Source: Pyxicephalus adspersus (taxonomy: Eukaryota; Chordata; Amphibia; Anura; Pyxicephalidae). Taken from it: a stretch of DNA of 64,000 nt. The position numbers were made by a program, and so were the translations under genes. The notes beneath the pieces were generated by a model. The model was not told where the DNA came from and did no database searches. It saw only the letters and a program-made list of their open reading frames with translations. The stretch is from NCBI RefSeq assembly GCF_032062135.1, contig NC_092859.1, positions 155,829,399 through 155,893,398 on the forward strand, read 5' to 3'. Positions 54,306 through 64,000 of this stretch are shown piece after piece (the first letter of the stretch is position 1; each line of letters starts with the position of its first letter).

Positions 54306-55227
54306 CCCTTATGCTGTCTACTCCATGTCTGCCCAGCCATGTTGGCCTTCCCCTATGCTCCTTTCCTCGCACGCTACAGCCCTATCTTTCCAGCTACATG
54401 AGCTGTGACAGGGGTAAAGAAAACTCCACTGTCACCACCCACATATCTGCCTCCTCTTCTTTACAGGTCGCTCTTCCCTGCCACAAGACTTTCCCAAGAA
54501 CAGAGAGATTTATAACAGTTACAGTTAATAAATGCTTAGATTTCTGATGTTTGCTTTATGATTTAAAAAAAAAAAATATTAAATATAATTCTGTGCTTGG
54601 AAAGGGGAAAAGCTTGGGTTAAAAAGAACCTTTATCCTATAATTCAACTTTAAACTATAGCATTACATTGCTTGGAGTTTAGCTGAGCCTGCAGCAAGAG
54701 ATCGTGAGCTTTTCATGGAAAAAAATCCTTTAAATTCTTGACAGCTTCCTTGTACTCAGCACAACATTTAGAATCTTTTCGGTGCAATTTTACAGTCAGA
54801 GTTTCTTCTTCAAATTTGTGTTTTAACACTTTCTGATCCAAAGCATGTAGCTTATGGGGAAGACTGATGGTGAGACAAGCTGCTTGCTTTGTTCTTGCGT
54901 TGACTCTTAATTCTACACACACATTGAAACATGCAGCAGTCCTGCTCATCATTCATTTTCCTATGTATGAGTACTGCAGGGATCCTGTCATCATCCCTCT
55001 CCCTGTAATATAGCATTTCCATACCCGAGCATTTACAGCAGAATCTGAATGATTAGAGGAGACAGGCAAACATCTAATAAGTCAGGGGAGCACACCGAGT
55101 GTAAAGCGTTATTCCACTGCTCTCCATGTGATATTAGCAGAACAAATGCCACATTCCCTATAATGCTACTTGATTATTATATTTCACACAGTATCAGAAA
55201 AAAAACTAAATAAATATACCAATCTGT
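54306..55227. other. No known gene; one lysine-rich frame
   Basis: The minus frame 54713-54952 (79 codons) has coding-like composition (KVLKHKFEEETLTVKLHRKD, then CCAEYKEAVKNLKDFF) but matches no family I recognise, and I see no flanking splice logic. 54990-55190 is repeat-free and might be conserved non-coding sequence. Confidence 0.25.
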
Positions 55228-55400
55228 GACATTATTATTATTATTAATATTAATAATAATAAACAGGATTTATATAGCGCCAACCTATTACACAGCGCTG
55301 TACTTAAATAGGGGTTGCAAATGACAGACGAATACAGGGAGTGACACAGGGAGAGAGGACCCTGCCCCGAAGAGCTTACAGTCTAGTAGGTGGGGGAAGT
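55228..55400 (-). mobile_element. LINE-type 3' tail
   Basis: (ATT)n, then tatatagcgccaacctatta and acagcgctgtacttaaatag, then ggggttgcaaatgacagacg and ccccgaagagcttacagtct. Read in reverse this is the same 3' tail as at 59090-59215. Confidence 0.65.
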
Positions 55401-55844
55401 ATCACACAATGGGAGGGGAGATATGTAGTGGTGGGGAGTAGTGAGGGTTTTCAAAAGCCAGAAGAAGATGGGTAGGCAAGTTTATTATAAAGGAGGAAAC
55501 GAAAAAATACATTTGTAAAGGTGTCACAGAGAGTTGGTTCTGATGTCAAATACATGTGAGTAATTATCTACAAAGGATTCCTATTTAGTTGTCAGCATAT
55601 TTTATCTGTCGAGTCTCCTTTATATCATCCTGGCCTGATTCACATTCAGCCTTCATCCTAGACTAGAGAGACCTCTGAGGGATCATAAGTAGTTCTGGCC
55701 CACTTGAGATCAACTCATGAATTTGATGTTCAATGCAGTTCCACAGCAAGGGGCAACACCAGTGTGTAAGTAGGAACTCAACACAAAAATATAGAGAGTA
55801 TGTATAAAATGTATTATTTTATCAAAGAGGAGCAGTCAGTAAGT
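55401..55844. other. No recognised feature
   Basis: Unique-looking; may include more of the decayed LINE. Confidence 0.35.
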
Positions 55845-56065
55845 TTGTTATTATTTATGTTATTTTGTATTTTATTGTAGTATATAGCACCAACAAATTA
55901 AATCTAATGTCATCACCATAGTCATTAATACAGTCTAAGGTTAATTTTAAGAGCAATAGGAGAACATACAAGCTCCTTGCAGAAAGTGTCCTGGCTAGGG
56001 GTCAAATCTGGGACCTAGCATTGCAAAGGCAAGAATGCTAAACACTGAGCCAACCAAGCTGCCCG
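55845..56065 (-). mobile_element. tRNA-like SINE, old minus-strand copy
   Basis: Diverged copy: tatagcaccaacaaatta at the tail side, ataggagaacatacaagctc, a B-box complement near 56003-56013, and the A-box complement aacactgagccaacc near 56041-56055. Confidence 0.6.
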
Positions 56066-57539
56066 TAAAAACTATTACAACCAAGTCTGCCATTCAGTAT
56101 TTAACAAGTTGCTATTGGCCAGCTTCTTAACACAATCCCAGTTCCAGAGAAGGAAGGTTACTTTGCTACTACTGCACATATACGATACTGCACAGGTGTG
56201 CTCTTCAGTCAGAGGAAGAACCATTGGCAAGGATCATGTATTGTTGCAGCTGCCGGATGGTGGATTTGGCAATGGTGATTAAGTTACAATTTCCCTGGTA
56301 GGATCCCATTAAGCACATGGCATAATGTATACTAAACATTCAATAGGATGCATTATTAAATGTGAAAATTCTAAAGATTTGCCTCTCTAAAGCAATATTG
56401 CACTGCACTAATGCATGGTAATACTTATTTCATGCAAATGGTGCCTACCACACTTTATTACTACAATTATGTTGCAGTACAGTACATTTGTAGTAGTGTA
56501 CTACCTTGCAGTGCACTCCTGAAAGTATTTTTGGTGTGATATTCAGATTTCTGTGTTGCATTGGGTAGCACATACATTTACACAACACATACAGTATTAT
56601 TGGATGGTTTAACAGGGTGTTCTTGTGTAAATATGTCCTCAAAGTAAAAGTAAACTCTAAAGGCTCATTTACTTCTTTGCTGTGTTCACACAGGTTATGT
56701 TGTGCTATAGCATGCATTGCATTAAGGCAACCCTTTGAAAATTAGCCAATGTAGCCTAACATCCGTAACACTCTGCAATTTTGTGCATTGTGTTGTGGCA
56801 CATCTATTATATTATTAGCTGCACTTCTGAGAGTGGATTTTCTGATGGTTGTCGACAATAGTGCACCAGGCTTGTGTGTTATTAAAATGGTCATTGGGCC
56901 AATCATATGACTCCTTAAGTCAATGCAGTCACTTTGTGGTTGGCAATGTAAACATTAGCTGCAAACTTGACACAAGGGGTCTTCAAAAAGTTTTCATTCT
57001 TTTATATTTTCCTTGGAAAGCGTGGGGGCGGGAGGGGTACTAATTAGTAGTGTATGGGATTGTCATGTGACTAATCTGTGGCAAGCTGGCTGAGCTCCAG
57101 TTTGGTATAAGAGGTGTTACTGCTCAAAATTTATTTAAACTGGTGTGTTGGGAAAGGAGTCCGGGATTGTTTGGTTGTTGGGCAACTATGTTGCTGTTTT
57201 TTCACTGGTTGTCATAGGACCCGGACATAGTCCATCAAAATACACACCAGGAATTGCACCTGCCCAGCAGGAAGGTGGGAATCCCATAAGGGCTCAGGTG
57301 TGCAAGTGGGAGTGAAGGTAAATTTGTAGGAAGTGGCCTGCAAACAAGCTTGTGGGGAATCAAGCTGGGAAGTTGTGTTACTGTTACATGGGAAACTGTA
57401 TATATATATATATATATATCTTTCATGAGGTCATCCTAGAAGAAAGCAACCCAACTTTCAGTTGGCATCCTTATAAAGAAAGATGTTGGTTAAGGTCAGC
57501 ATTGGTCAGGTGCTAACATTTGTCTCAATTCTTGTGGAA
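56066..57539. other. No gene; (TA)n at 57399-57419
   Basis: AT-rich with a short (TA)n at 57399-57419. The part from 57100 may be the 5' portion of repeat E. Frames at 56445-56717 and 56849-57043 show no motif. Confidence 0.4.
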
Positions 57540-57835
57540 GTCTCTACCAAAACATGTAGTGTGCTATGTCTCTTTGATCATCTGTCAAGCCAATACATTT
57601 CTACAAACGGGACTACTTGAAATTGCAACCTTTTTCCTTAGCTATATTTTGATATATCTATTTTTTTTGGTTTTGCATTGTTACACCTATCTGTGATCAT
57701 ATAATTTAATACCACACTGTCTAATTGTACATAGAAGTCTCTGTGTTATCTTTCTTTGTACTCTTCAATTAAACCCATCTAACTTCATATAATCTGTCCA
57801 ATATCATATTTGTGGCATAACACTGGGTCATTTTG
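57540..57835 (+). repeat. Dispersed repeat E, plus copy
   Basis: Matches the reverse complement of 53350-53665: gtgtgctatgtct, tcatctgtcaagcc, gaaattgcaacctttttcct, gaagtctctgtgttatcttt and cataacactgggtca. Confidence 0.7.
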
Positions 57836-58300
57836 GAAACAATTAATATAGAGGAAGAATGTAAAAACAATGCTGAAGTGGTTAAAAATGCAAATAGTGC
57901 TCAGGAATAGAGCGCAGTGTGTAAAGCAGAATCTGAGCACTGGCGGAATATAATAAAACATTGTAATTACCAGCTAAACAGATTTCAAAATGACAAGCTT
58001 CAAGAAGGGTGTGAAATTTTGCAGTGGGCAGGAAAAGGGCAGACAAGCCTGAGCAGGCTGCTTGCATCGGCGGTGACATTCTAAGTTTATAATATAGATG
58101 CCCAGGCAGGGTAATGCGTCTCCCTTAAGATGGTGTTTTCAGACATATTGCTTCCAAACAATGTGCAGTCATCCATCATTGTGTTGTCCAGTTATTATCT
58201 GCTAGGAGATAGAGCATTTGACATTTTTATTGAGAAATGTTATTTTCTATAAACTGGTTTATTGCTCAGATGCAACATGATGTTTCCTGCATCCCTCTCT
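57836..58300. promoter_or_regulatory. Candidate conserved non-coding block
   Basis: Repeat-free, with aaaacaatgctgaagtggtt, attgtaattaccagctaaac (homeodomain-like TAATTA) and cggcggtgacattc. No frame of note. Inference from texture. Confidence 0.35.
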
Positions 58301-58839
58301 CTGTGTGACATATACACAGTTATAGCTGGCAAAGGAGATCTTACCAGCGGGGCTGACACAAGTGTCACATCACAGGGCAATTACAGGTAAATAACATTTG
58401 TTTGGAGTTTGCCCTCTAATGCCCCTGGATGATGATTGTATGTAAAGCTTGGATTTCCCTCTTAAGATTTTTACGGGTCTGTATTTTATGGTGGCCATAT
58501 ACTATTAGCTGTTTTTACAGATTGGACTTTAAATTTTAGAAATCGTTGAAGATTTCAAGGGAAATCAATTAAAACTGAGGCACTCTATTGGTATTTGATG
58601 GTAAGTAGCAGTTGATTGATGACTTAAAGGCTGCATTAAACAGAACAAAGTTGGCAGTGGCAAAACTGTAATCAATATAATGATCAGATTTCTGCTTATC
58701 AATGTAGAATGGTGCCCAGTGGTATTTTGAGTTTTCAATCAATATCAGACAGAAATTGAACGCTAACCTGATCATCCTAACAGAAAACGGCATCTGGTCA
58801 GCTTTGGATTTGACTAACTATTGTAATCATGGTCTCCCA
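58301..58839. other. No recognised feature
   Basis: AT-rich unique-looking sequence. Confidence 0.4.
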
Positions 58840-59220
58840 TCTCTAAGATTGTAAGCTCTCTTTGCTCCTCCAATGACCTACTAATGATTTCCTCAATCAT
58901 AACCTCATCACATGAGCGACTCCAAGACTTTCCTAGAGCTCCCCCGACTTTCTGGAATGGTCTTCCAGCAAGCCCATTTGGTTTGCTCCTACTTTCTGCT
59001 GCTTTTTAAAAAAACCATCTTGCCTACCTGTCTTATTCTGTCTTTTAAACCCTCACCCACCATTCAATATCCCCCTCCTATTCTATGCTGCTTCCCCACC
59101 TCTTGGATTGTAAGCTCTTTGGGGCAAGGGTCCTCTCCGCTTCTGTATATGTCTGTCATTTGCAACCCTTAAATAATGTACAGCGCTTGTGTAATATATT
59201 GGTGATATATGAAGTATATC
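58840..59220 (+). mobile_element. LINE 3' end (L2/CR1-like)
   Basis: Decayed ORF C-terminus around 58935-59010 (ctttctggaatggtcttcca, giving a W-N-G-L-P type motif, then ctttttaaaaaaacc) followed by the 3' tail gattgtaagctctttggggc, tctgtcatttgcaaccctta and tgtacagcgcttgtgtaata. The tail matches 55228-55400 in reverse. Confidence 0.55.
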
Positions 59221-59411
59221 CATAAAGGAATAAAGTAAGATGAAACAATTTTGATAGGGATGCAAAATAGACAATATCCTCATTGACTGGTGATTGTTAG
59301 GGTGGTTCTTGTCAAAGCAGCTTGCCTGTAAGGTAGTTGTCCGGCTCCAATGCTTACCAGATGCCAATCCACCAATTTATTGTCTCACTCTTTACTTGTA
59401 ATAGCCTTTCC

Positions 59412-59678
59412 CAGCCATTTTAACATAGGAAAACCCTTGAAATAACTTTCAGGTCTTAAAGAAACCCCAGCTATATGTATTATATCCACATCTCACAGTA
59501 CTGTCTCATCTCATCAGTGGGGTGGTTAGAAGGAGGAATGCCTCTTACAGATAGCCAAAAAGATCGTTGGTATCAGTTAAACTGAGCTGAGAGTAACACA
59601 GAGATGAATTGTCAAAGAACCCCTAGCAAACTTTGGAGGAACCCTGGAGGTCCATGAAACGTGGATTGAGAAACACTT
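59412..59678 (+). mobile_element. hAT-like MITE
   Basis: Plus copy with cttacagatagccaaaaaga, cgttggtatcagttaaactg and gaacccctagcaaactttgg, ending gattgagaaacactt. It carries a short insertion (aggtccatgaaacgt) before the right terminus. Confidence 0.6.
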
Positions 59679-59895
59679 ACCTATAGCATGCTCTTGCTCA
59701 GCCTTATATATATATAAACTATTGCTGTCCTTACTCTTAGTTACAATGTGTATTCCACTGTGGAACCTCTATAGATAGTTATAGTAAAATTTGGTAAATT
59801 CCTCACTTCCATTTCTTTTTCCAGTGTGAATTACCCAGGGCATTATTTAAACAATTGATTACTACCCAAAGCTAAACACCCATTCATTCCATTAG

Positions 59896-60152
59896 GCTAG
59901 TCCACACCAGAGCGTTTTCTTGCTGGTCTGCAAAGAAATCCCACCCTGCAGCATTTACAAACAGTTAAAACACCTATAAATACCCAAAAACAATCCCTAA
60001 ACACGCAAGAGTGCTTTTTAAAAGTCCAAAAATACTTTTAAGCACTCCCAATTACCATGAATAGGTGTTTTGAGGCAGTTTAAAGCATTTTTGGGTGTCT
60101 TTTACGGGCATTTATAATCCTTTAAAATAAAAATAGGTGTAGACGTAGACCA
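59896..60152. mobile_element. Small MITE-like element
   Basis: Edges ggctagtccacacc and ggtgtagacgtagacc are imperfect inverted repeats. The interior is rich in palindromic pieces (aagtgctttttaaaag, aatacttttaagcact). Family unnamed. Confidence 0.4.
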
Positions 60153-60579
60153 AATAAGATCTACAGTTTAAATTAAAACATTTGAGCAGGTAGGATCCTT
60201 ATTGCAGAAAAGACAGGTGATGTGAAACAAACTTACTACTTTGTTCATGCTCCTATTAGAATGAACACTGCACAGCTAAGTGTATGATCCTGGCATAACA
60301 TGGTTCCGTAAAAATAATATTATGCTTTCCCTCCTCTTAAAATTTTAGCTCCATTGGTCAAGGCCCTCTTATATTCCAGTGTCTTAGTATCTATGTGTTG
60401 TGTTTTCAGATTTACGTGCATGTGCGGGAGTTACACCTTTTCAGCTTGACCAATCAAGATGGGTGAAGACCTGGACACAAAACCAAACCATATAAAGATG
60501 TTAGCACAAAGTGAAGTAAGTTTCAACTTTATTTTGGTTGTCTTTTTTTTTTTTTCTTACATATCCCCCAATGGGTCAT
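60153..60579. other. No recognised feature
   Basis: AT-rich; a T run of 14 at 60543-60556. Confidence 0.4.
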
Positions 60580-61180
60580 TATCAACATGCATCATAACTT
60601 GAGTTACCATGCAGCAAAAATTACCATTTTTGTGATTGGTTGCCTTTTCTTTCATTATTTCTTTCCATTGACTAATGAGTAACGATCATGAACTTTCTCA
60701 ACAATGAAATCTTAGGCCATGTTTGGGTTATTAAATCCCTGGCTCATCTAGTATTAATCAAGTCGGCTAAATCCTTTTATCATTAAGCCATTGGACTCCG
60801 TATGGGTCTAACATTTACCACGGAGTGAGTTAAGGTATTGTCAGGTCTATAGATCTTTACAGTCCCTGGGAAATGAAAGCATTAAGCATCTACATTTATA
60901 ACACATCTCAAATCAATTTATTGTCTCAGAAACTGAGCTTAATCAAATCAGACCATTATACTTTATCAAAGAGCATGGAAATAAAGATACACTCCTTCTT
61001 GAGTGTATGTATTTTCTGTCTGCGTGGAATATTGATCGCAAAGAAGAGATGGGATTTTGAGTCGGGAAGGTTTATTATCCAGGGTACTTCTGCTGCTCGC
61101 TCAGACTTCTTATTAAATGGGAAGAACTTTCAGACTTGTAGACGAATCAAATAAAGATAGTGTTGGTGAAAATGTACAGT
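60580..61180. promoter_or_regulatory. Candidate conserved non-coding block
   Basis: About 600 bp without repeats, with clustered motifs (tgattggttgcc CCAAT-type inverse at 60637, gactaatgagtaacgatcat, ttaatcaagtcggctaaatc, aaatcaatttattgtctcag). Two frames of coding-like length on plus (60873-61154) show no family. Inference only. Confidence 0.35.
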
Positions 61181-61439
61181 TTGACAAAATGAGGAAATAT
61201 TCATCTTTGTTTCTGCAAACTATTTACAGGATAACCCAAGCTTCTTGTTTGGGTCATTTTTTTTATCTTCTGCTGATTGCACTGTTCTTATGAAATAATA
61301 GGTTGCTTCTTTAAAAATAAATTGCTGTCTGGAAGATTTCTTTTGAAGCTCGACCATAGGAGCAGGAGGTTTAAAACCAGAAATATAGGGATTACGTGGC
61401 GACAGCAACAGAAGCATCAATAAGGATCAATGTCCAAGA

Positions 61440-61818
61440 GTTGTAAAGTATGCTTAAGCCTTAAGGCTTAATGGGAGACTTTCTGTAGTAATAAAAATCC
61501 AATAATAATAATAAAAGCCAAAAAAATTCAAATCATTGATTAAAATCCTTCAATCTAGAGCTGGCCTTTGCTGTGCATCTTTTCCACCAATAGATGTCCT
61601 CACATTAAAGTATGGCTAAATCTTAGTGTTCAGACTCTCATTATTGCATGGTTGTAAAGTATGCCTAAAGCCTAACTGGAGACTTTCTGTAGTAATTAAA
61701 ATCCAATAATATTAAAGTCTAAAAATTTAATTAAATCATTGATAAAGTACCTTCAATCTAGAGCTGTCCATTGCTGTAATTCTTTTCCACCCGTAGATGT
61801 CCTCACATTAAATTATGT
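61440..61818. repeat. Diverged tandem duplication, period about 211 bp
   Basis: gttgtaaagtatgc begins both units (61440 and 61651); gagactttctgtagtaat, tcaatctagagctg and agatgtcctcacattaaa occur in the same order in each. The second unit is shorter by small deletions. It leads directly into the LINE remnant, so it may be part of that element's sequence. Confidence 0.75.
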
Positions 61819-61829
61819 CCAGCACTATT

Positions 61830-62340
61830 TAAAACCCTCCAACACTGCACACTTTGCCTTAGACTGCTCCCCGTTATGCGTCAGAGGATGTCTGGAACTG
61901 GTTCTTATCTCCATATATGGTAGAGTTGTCCAATGGTATCCCATTTCTGGTCTCAGGTCTTCCGCCTCTTTTCCAAATTACTCCCCAAACAGATCCCTGA
62001 AAATCCATTACACGCCCTAAGTATATGATGCACATAGGCCCAGTTATCTATCCCGAACTTATGCATCATATACTTACTACAGCAAGACAAACCATTGTGA
62101 AGGCCTGGAGGTCTTCTTCCAACAAGACTCCTGCACTCCTACACAAGAAAAATACACAGCACAACTAGAAGATAATATTGATAAATGTAACTCTATTTGG
62201 TCACCTTGGATCAACACCTGCCATTTCCCAACTCCGACCCTGAACTGTATACTCTTTAATCTAGTTCCCTTCAACGCAATGTCACCTAAACTTGCCCTTG
62301 ACAACCCCTTCGCCTTACCTAACCCTTCTATAATATTTTA
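61830..62340 (+). mobile_element. L1/Tx1-clade LINE, pol C-terminal remnant
   Basis: One frame gives YLHIW*SCPMVSHFWSQVFR (61908 onward), the H-x-W-x-x-C-P motif of L1/Tx1 LINEs with the second tryptophan turned into a stop, then FSKLLPKQIPENPLHAL. Another frame continues MHHILTTARQTIVKAW (about 62061 onward). Nonsense and frameshift changes break it. Beyond 62340 comes tail-like sequence (ggatctatggttttatggtg) ending with poly-A-type runs near 62560-62640. Confidence 0.65.
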
Positions 62341-63540
62341 TCCTGCACCTATTTACATTTCACAGTGTTTCCTTTTAATGTAGATGAATCATATGTTTTA
62401 TGGATCTATGGTTTTATGGTGAATCTATGGTTTCTATGGTTTTACTCAACATCTATAGTTCTTGGATTAAGGAAATACTGTCCTTTACTCAATAAATAAT
62501 ATTGTATATGATATTACTTCCTTTATATATTTGTATCCTTAATTATTTTTCTTTCCCGTGTTTGAAAAAAAATTGGATTTTTACTTTTAAATTTGTAGCC
62601 TTGTCTTTCTTTCTAATAAATTTGTTTAAAGAAGAGAAAAACTAAAAAAGTTAAGTAGTTAAAGTTAAGTAGTTAAAAAAGAGGGAAATTTAATAATGTA
62701 GTAATCAATGCAGAGCAGTTCAGCTTTAGGCAAGGTGCAGGACTTTTAGAAAGATCCCCATTGCAACAACTTGATATGTAAATCTGACCTGGGCATCCAC
62801 CCGCATTGTTTCATTTCCAATTTAAAAGCATCTCAGGATGATACAAAACCATCTGGTTGAACTTCAGATTTTCAGGTTAGGTCTGCCATGTAGATTTCCA
62901 AAACTTAATTGTTAATCGACTTCCAAATGTTGGTTCGGCAATAACCGTAAAAACACAACAGAAAACTGCGGCACTCAAAAAACCATATGCTTCAAGCTTT
63001 CATTTTTTGTTTCCCTGGTAATCAAGACATTAAGCAAAACCACAATTCAACCTCTTTACTTTTTATGAAAGGAAAAAAAAAACTTATCTGCTTATCTACC
63101 AAGCGTAATATTGCCTCAGCCTCCCCCCTGCAACTAGAACACTTTTATGTTATCTTTAAGGATGTAACTTTTTACATGTTTTTCAACAAATGCTGTATCA
63201 TTGCATTCTTTGAGGCTTTGGCTGGTAAGAAAGGTCTAGACAGGTGGTAAATGCTTTGCAGTCTCTTTATATATTGTAACTCTAAAACATAAAGTGAGCT
63301 GTGGAAAGGGATCTCTACCCGGTTTCTTCTGGAAAGAGGAGGAAGGGTTTGACATCCTAATGTGTTTATTTTGCCCTCATACCTAGTCCTCCAGTGGCAA
63401 TCAAATCTCTACAACAAGATGAACTTTTATAGGCATCTGCCTGAATTATCACTTGAATAAACAGATGGATTGCTGCCATGATGCCATTACCATGCAAGTA
63501 TTCCAATGCTAGTATGATTCCTACTAATGGAGTATATATA
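62341..63540. other. No recognised gene
   Basis: The first part is probably the LINE 3' untranslated region. 62640-63540 is AT-rich with no motif in its frames (62987-63250 plus, 63366-63569 minus). Confidence 0.4.
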
Positions 63541-63544
63541 CCGT

Positions 63545-64000
63545 ATATATACACTGCTTGTCCAAACAAAAGTCCCCAGGCCTGTGATGATTTGGGGTGC
63601 CTGCAGGGGCAGTGTTATGATCTGAGGTGACTATATGGGCAGTGTTATGATCTGGGGTGCCTGTGGGGGCAGTGTAATGATCTGGGGTACCTGTGTGGGC
63701 AGAGTTTTGATCTGGGGTACCTGTGTGGGCAATGTTATGATCTGGGGTACCTGTGCAGGCACTGGTTTGATCTGAGGTGACTATATGGGCAGTGTTATGA
63801 TCTGGGGTGCCTGCGGGGGCAGTGTAATGATCTGGGGTACCTATGTGAGCAGAATTTTGATCTGGGGTACCTGTGTGGGCAGTGTTATGATCTGTGGTGT
63901 CTGCGGGGGCAGTGTTATGATGAGGTTGCTTGAGTTAGTTATATCTAGGTTCAACAGCATTATGGGACCCAAAATTGAAGTCAGCTGACTACCTGAGTAA
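63545..64000 (+). mobile_element. Tc1-like transposase segment, tandemly amplified
   Basis: The flanks and the array both derive from a Tc1-like transposase gene. On the right, 63911-64000 (agtgttatgatgaggttgct, caacagcattatgggaccca, gtcagctgactacctgag) follows the transposase coding sequence downstream of the G-G-S-V-M-I-W-G-C motif. On the left, gtccaaacaaaagtcc and aggcctgtgatgatttgggg lead into it. The element continues past the window end. The array cannot be a working transposase. Confidence 0.65.
63581..63922 (+). repeat. 30-bp minisatellite with 150-bp higher-order period
   Basis: Eleven units of exactly 30 bp (63581, 63611, ... 63881) plus a partial one at 63911. Consensus agtgttatgatctggggt then rcctgtgtgggc. 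Units five apart are most alike: the variant tctgaggtgactatatgggc appears at 63621 and 63771, and agtgtaatga at 63671 and 63821. The array therefore shows two 150-bp blocks. With 30 = 10 codons the frame stays open, reading SVMIWG-x-x-x-G repeatedly, the core of a transposase motif. Confidence 0.9.

Noticed and set aside
63581..63922. Possible CRISPR-like array with 30-bp repeats
   Set aside because: Units are contiguous with no spacers, the genome is a vertebrate, and the unit derives from transposase sequence.

Overview
This is non-coding genomic DNA from a vertebrate, very probably a frog (Anura, likely a neobatrachian such as a ranoid). The base composition is AT-rich. Interspersed elements include several I know as common in frog genomes: a tRNA-like SINE whose 3' end reads 'tatagcgccatcatattacgc' or a close variant and runs into an (ATT)n tail, a short palindromic MITE with ends like 'ggcctgatttattaaag', CR1- and L1/Tx1-type LINE tails, Ty3/gypsy LTRs with frog-type sequence, and Tc1 and mariner relics. 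I found no exon of a host protein-coding gene, no tRNA or rRNA gene, no CRISPR array and no operon. Every open reading frame with a recognisable protein belongs to a broken transposable element. The window looks like an intergenic or large-intron gene desert.

Layout. 0-5 kb: two deleted mariner copies in opposite orientation, a SINE, a palindromic MITE and other repeat fragments. 5.3-6.2 kb: a repeat-free block rich in homeodomain-like motifs, a possible conserved enhancer. 9.4-12.2 kb: a 1.37-kb tandem duplication that is almost perfect. 12.2-13.2 kb: a 966-bp CACTG-ended DNA transposon with a TAA target duplication. 14.4-15.8 kb: a minisatellite split by a CR1-type LINE. 17-18.3 kb: hAT-like MITEs and a SINE. 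18.4-19 kb: a second enhancer-like block. 24.2-25.4 kb: a Tc1 element that has lost part of its catalytic domain. 28.5-29.5 kb: two hairpin-rich elements. 32.5-33 kb: an L1/Tx1 tail. 36.6-37.4 kb: a reverse-strand gypsy-type LTR ending in a (TA)n tract. 40.4-40.9 kb: a compound GGAA/TATC/GATA microsatellite. 42.6-43.1 kb: another LTR. 44.9-45.8 kb: a third mariner. 46.8-47.4 kb: an LTR-like block with a palindromic TATA region. 48.1-48.6 kb: an enhancer-like block. 50.8-51.8 kb: the 3' end of a Ty3/gypsy chromovirus (pol end, polypurine tract, LTR). 53-62 kb: inverted repeats, LINE tails, hAT MITEs and further enhancer-like stretches. 63.5-64 kb: a Tc1-like transposase segment amplified into a 30-bp minisatellite with 150-bp higher-order structure, running off the window end.

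The window therefore holds layers of decayed transposable elements between possible regulatory islands. The most unusual items are the transposase-derived minisatellite at the right end, the near-identical tandem duplication at 9.4-12.2 kb, the LINE inserted in a minisatellite, the gypsy 3' end with an extra copy of its own LTR start, and the nested-hairpin elements near 29 kb. All family assignments come from reading the sequence and remembered family features; no search was run.
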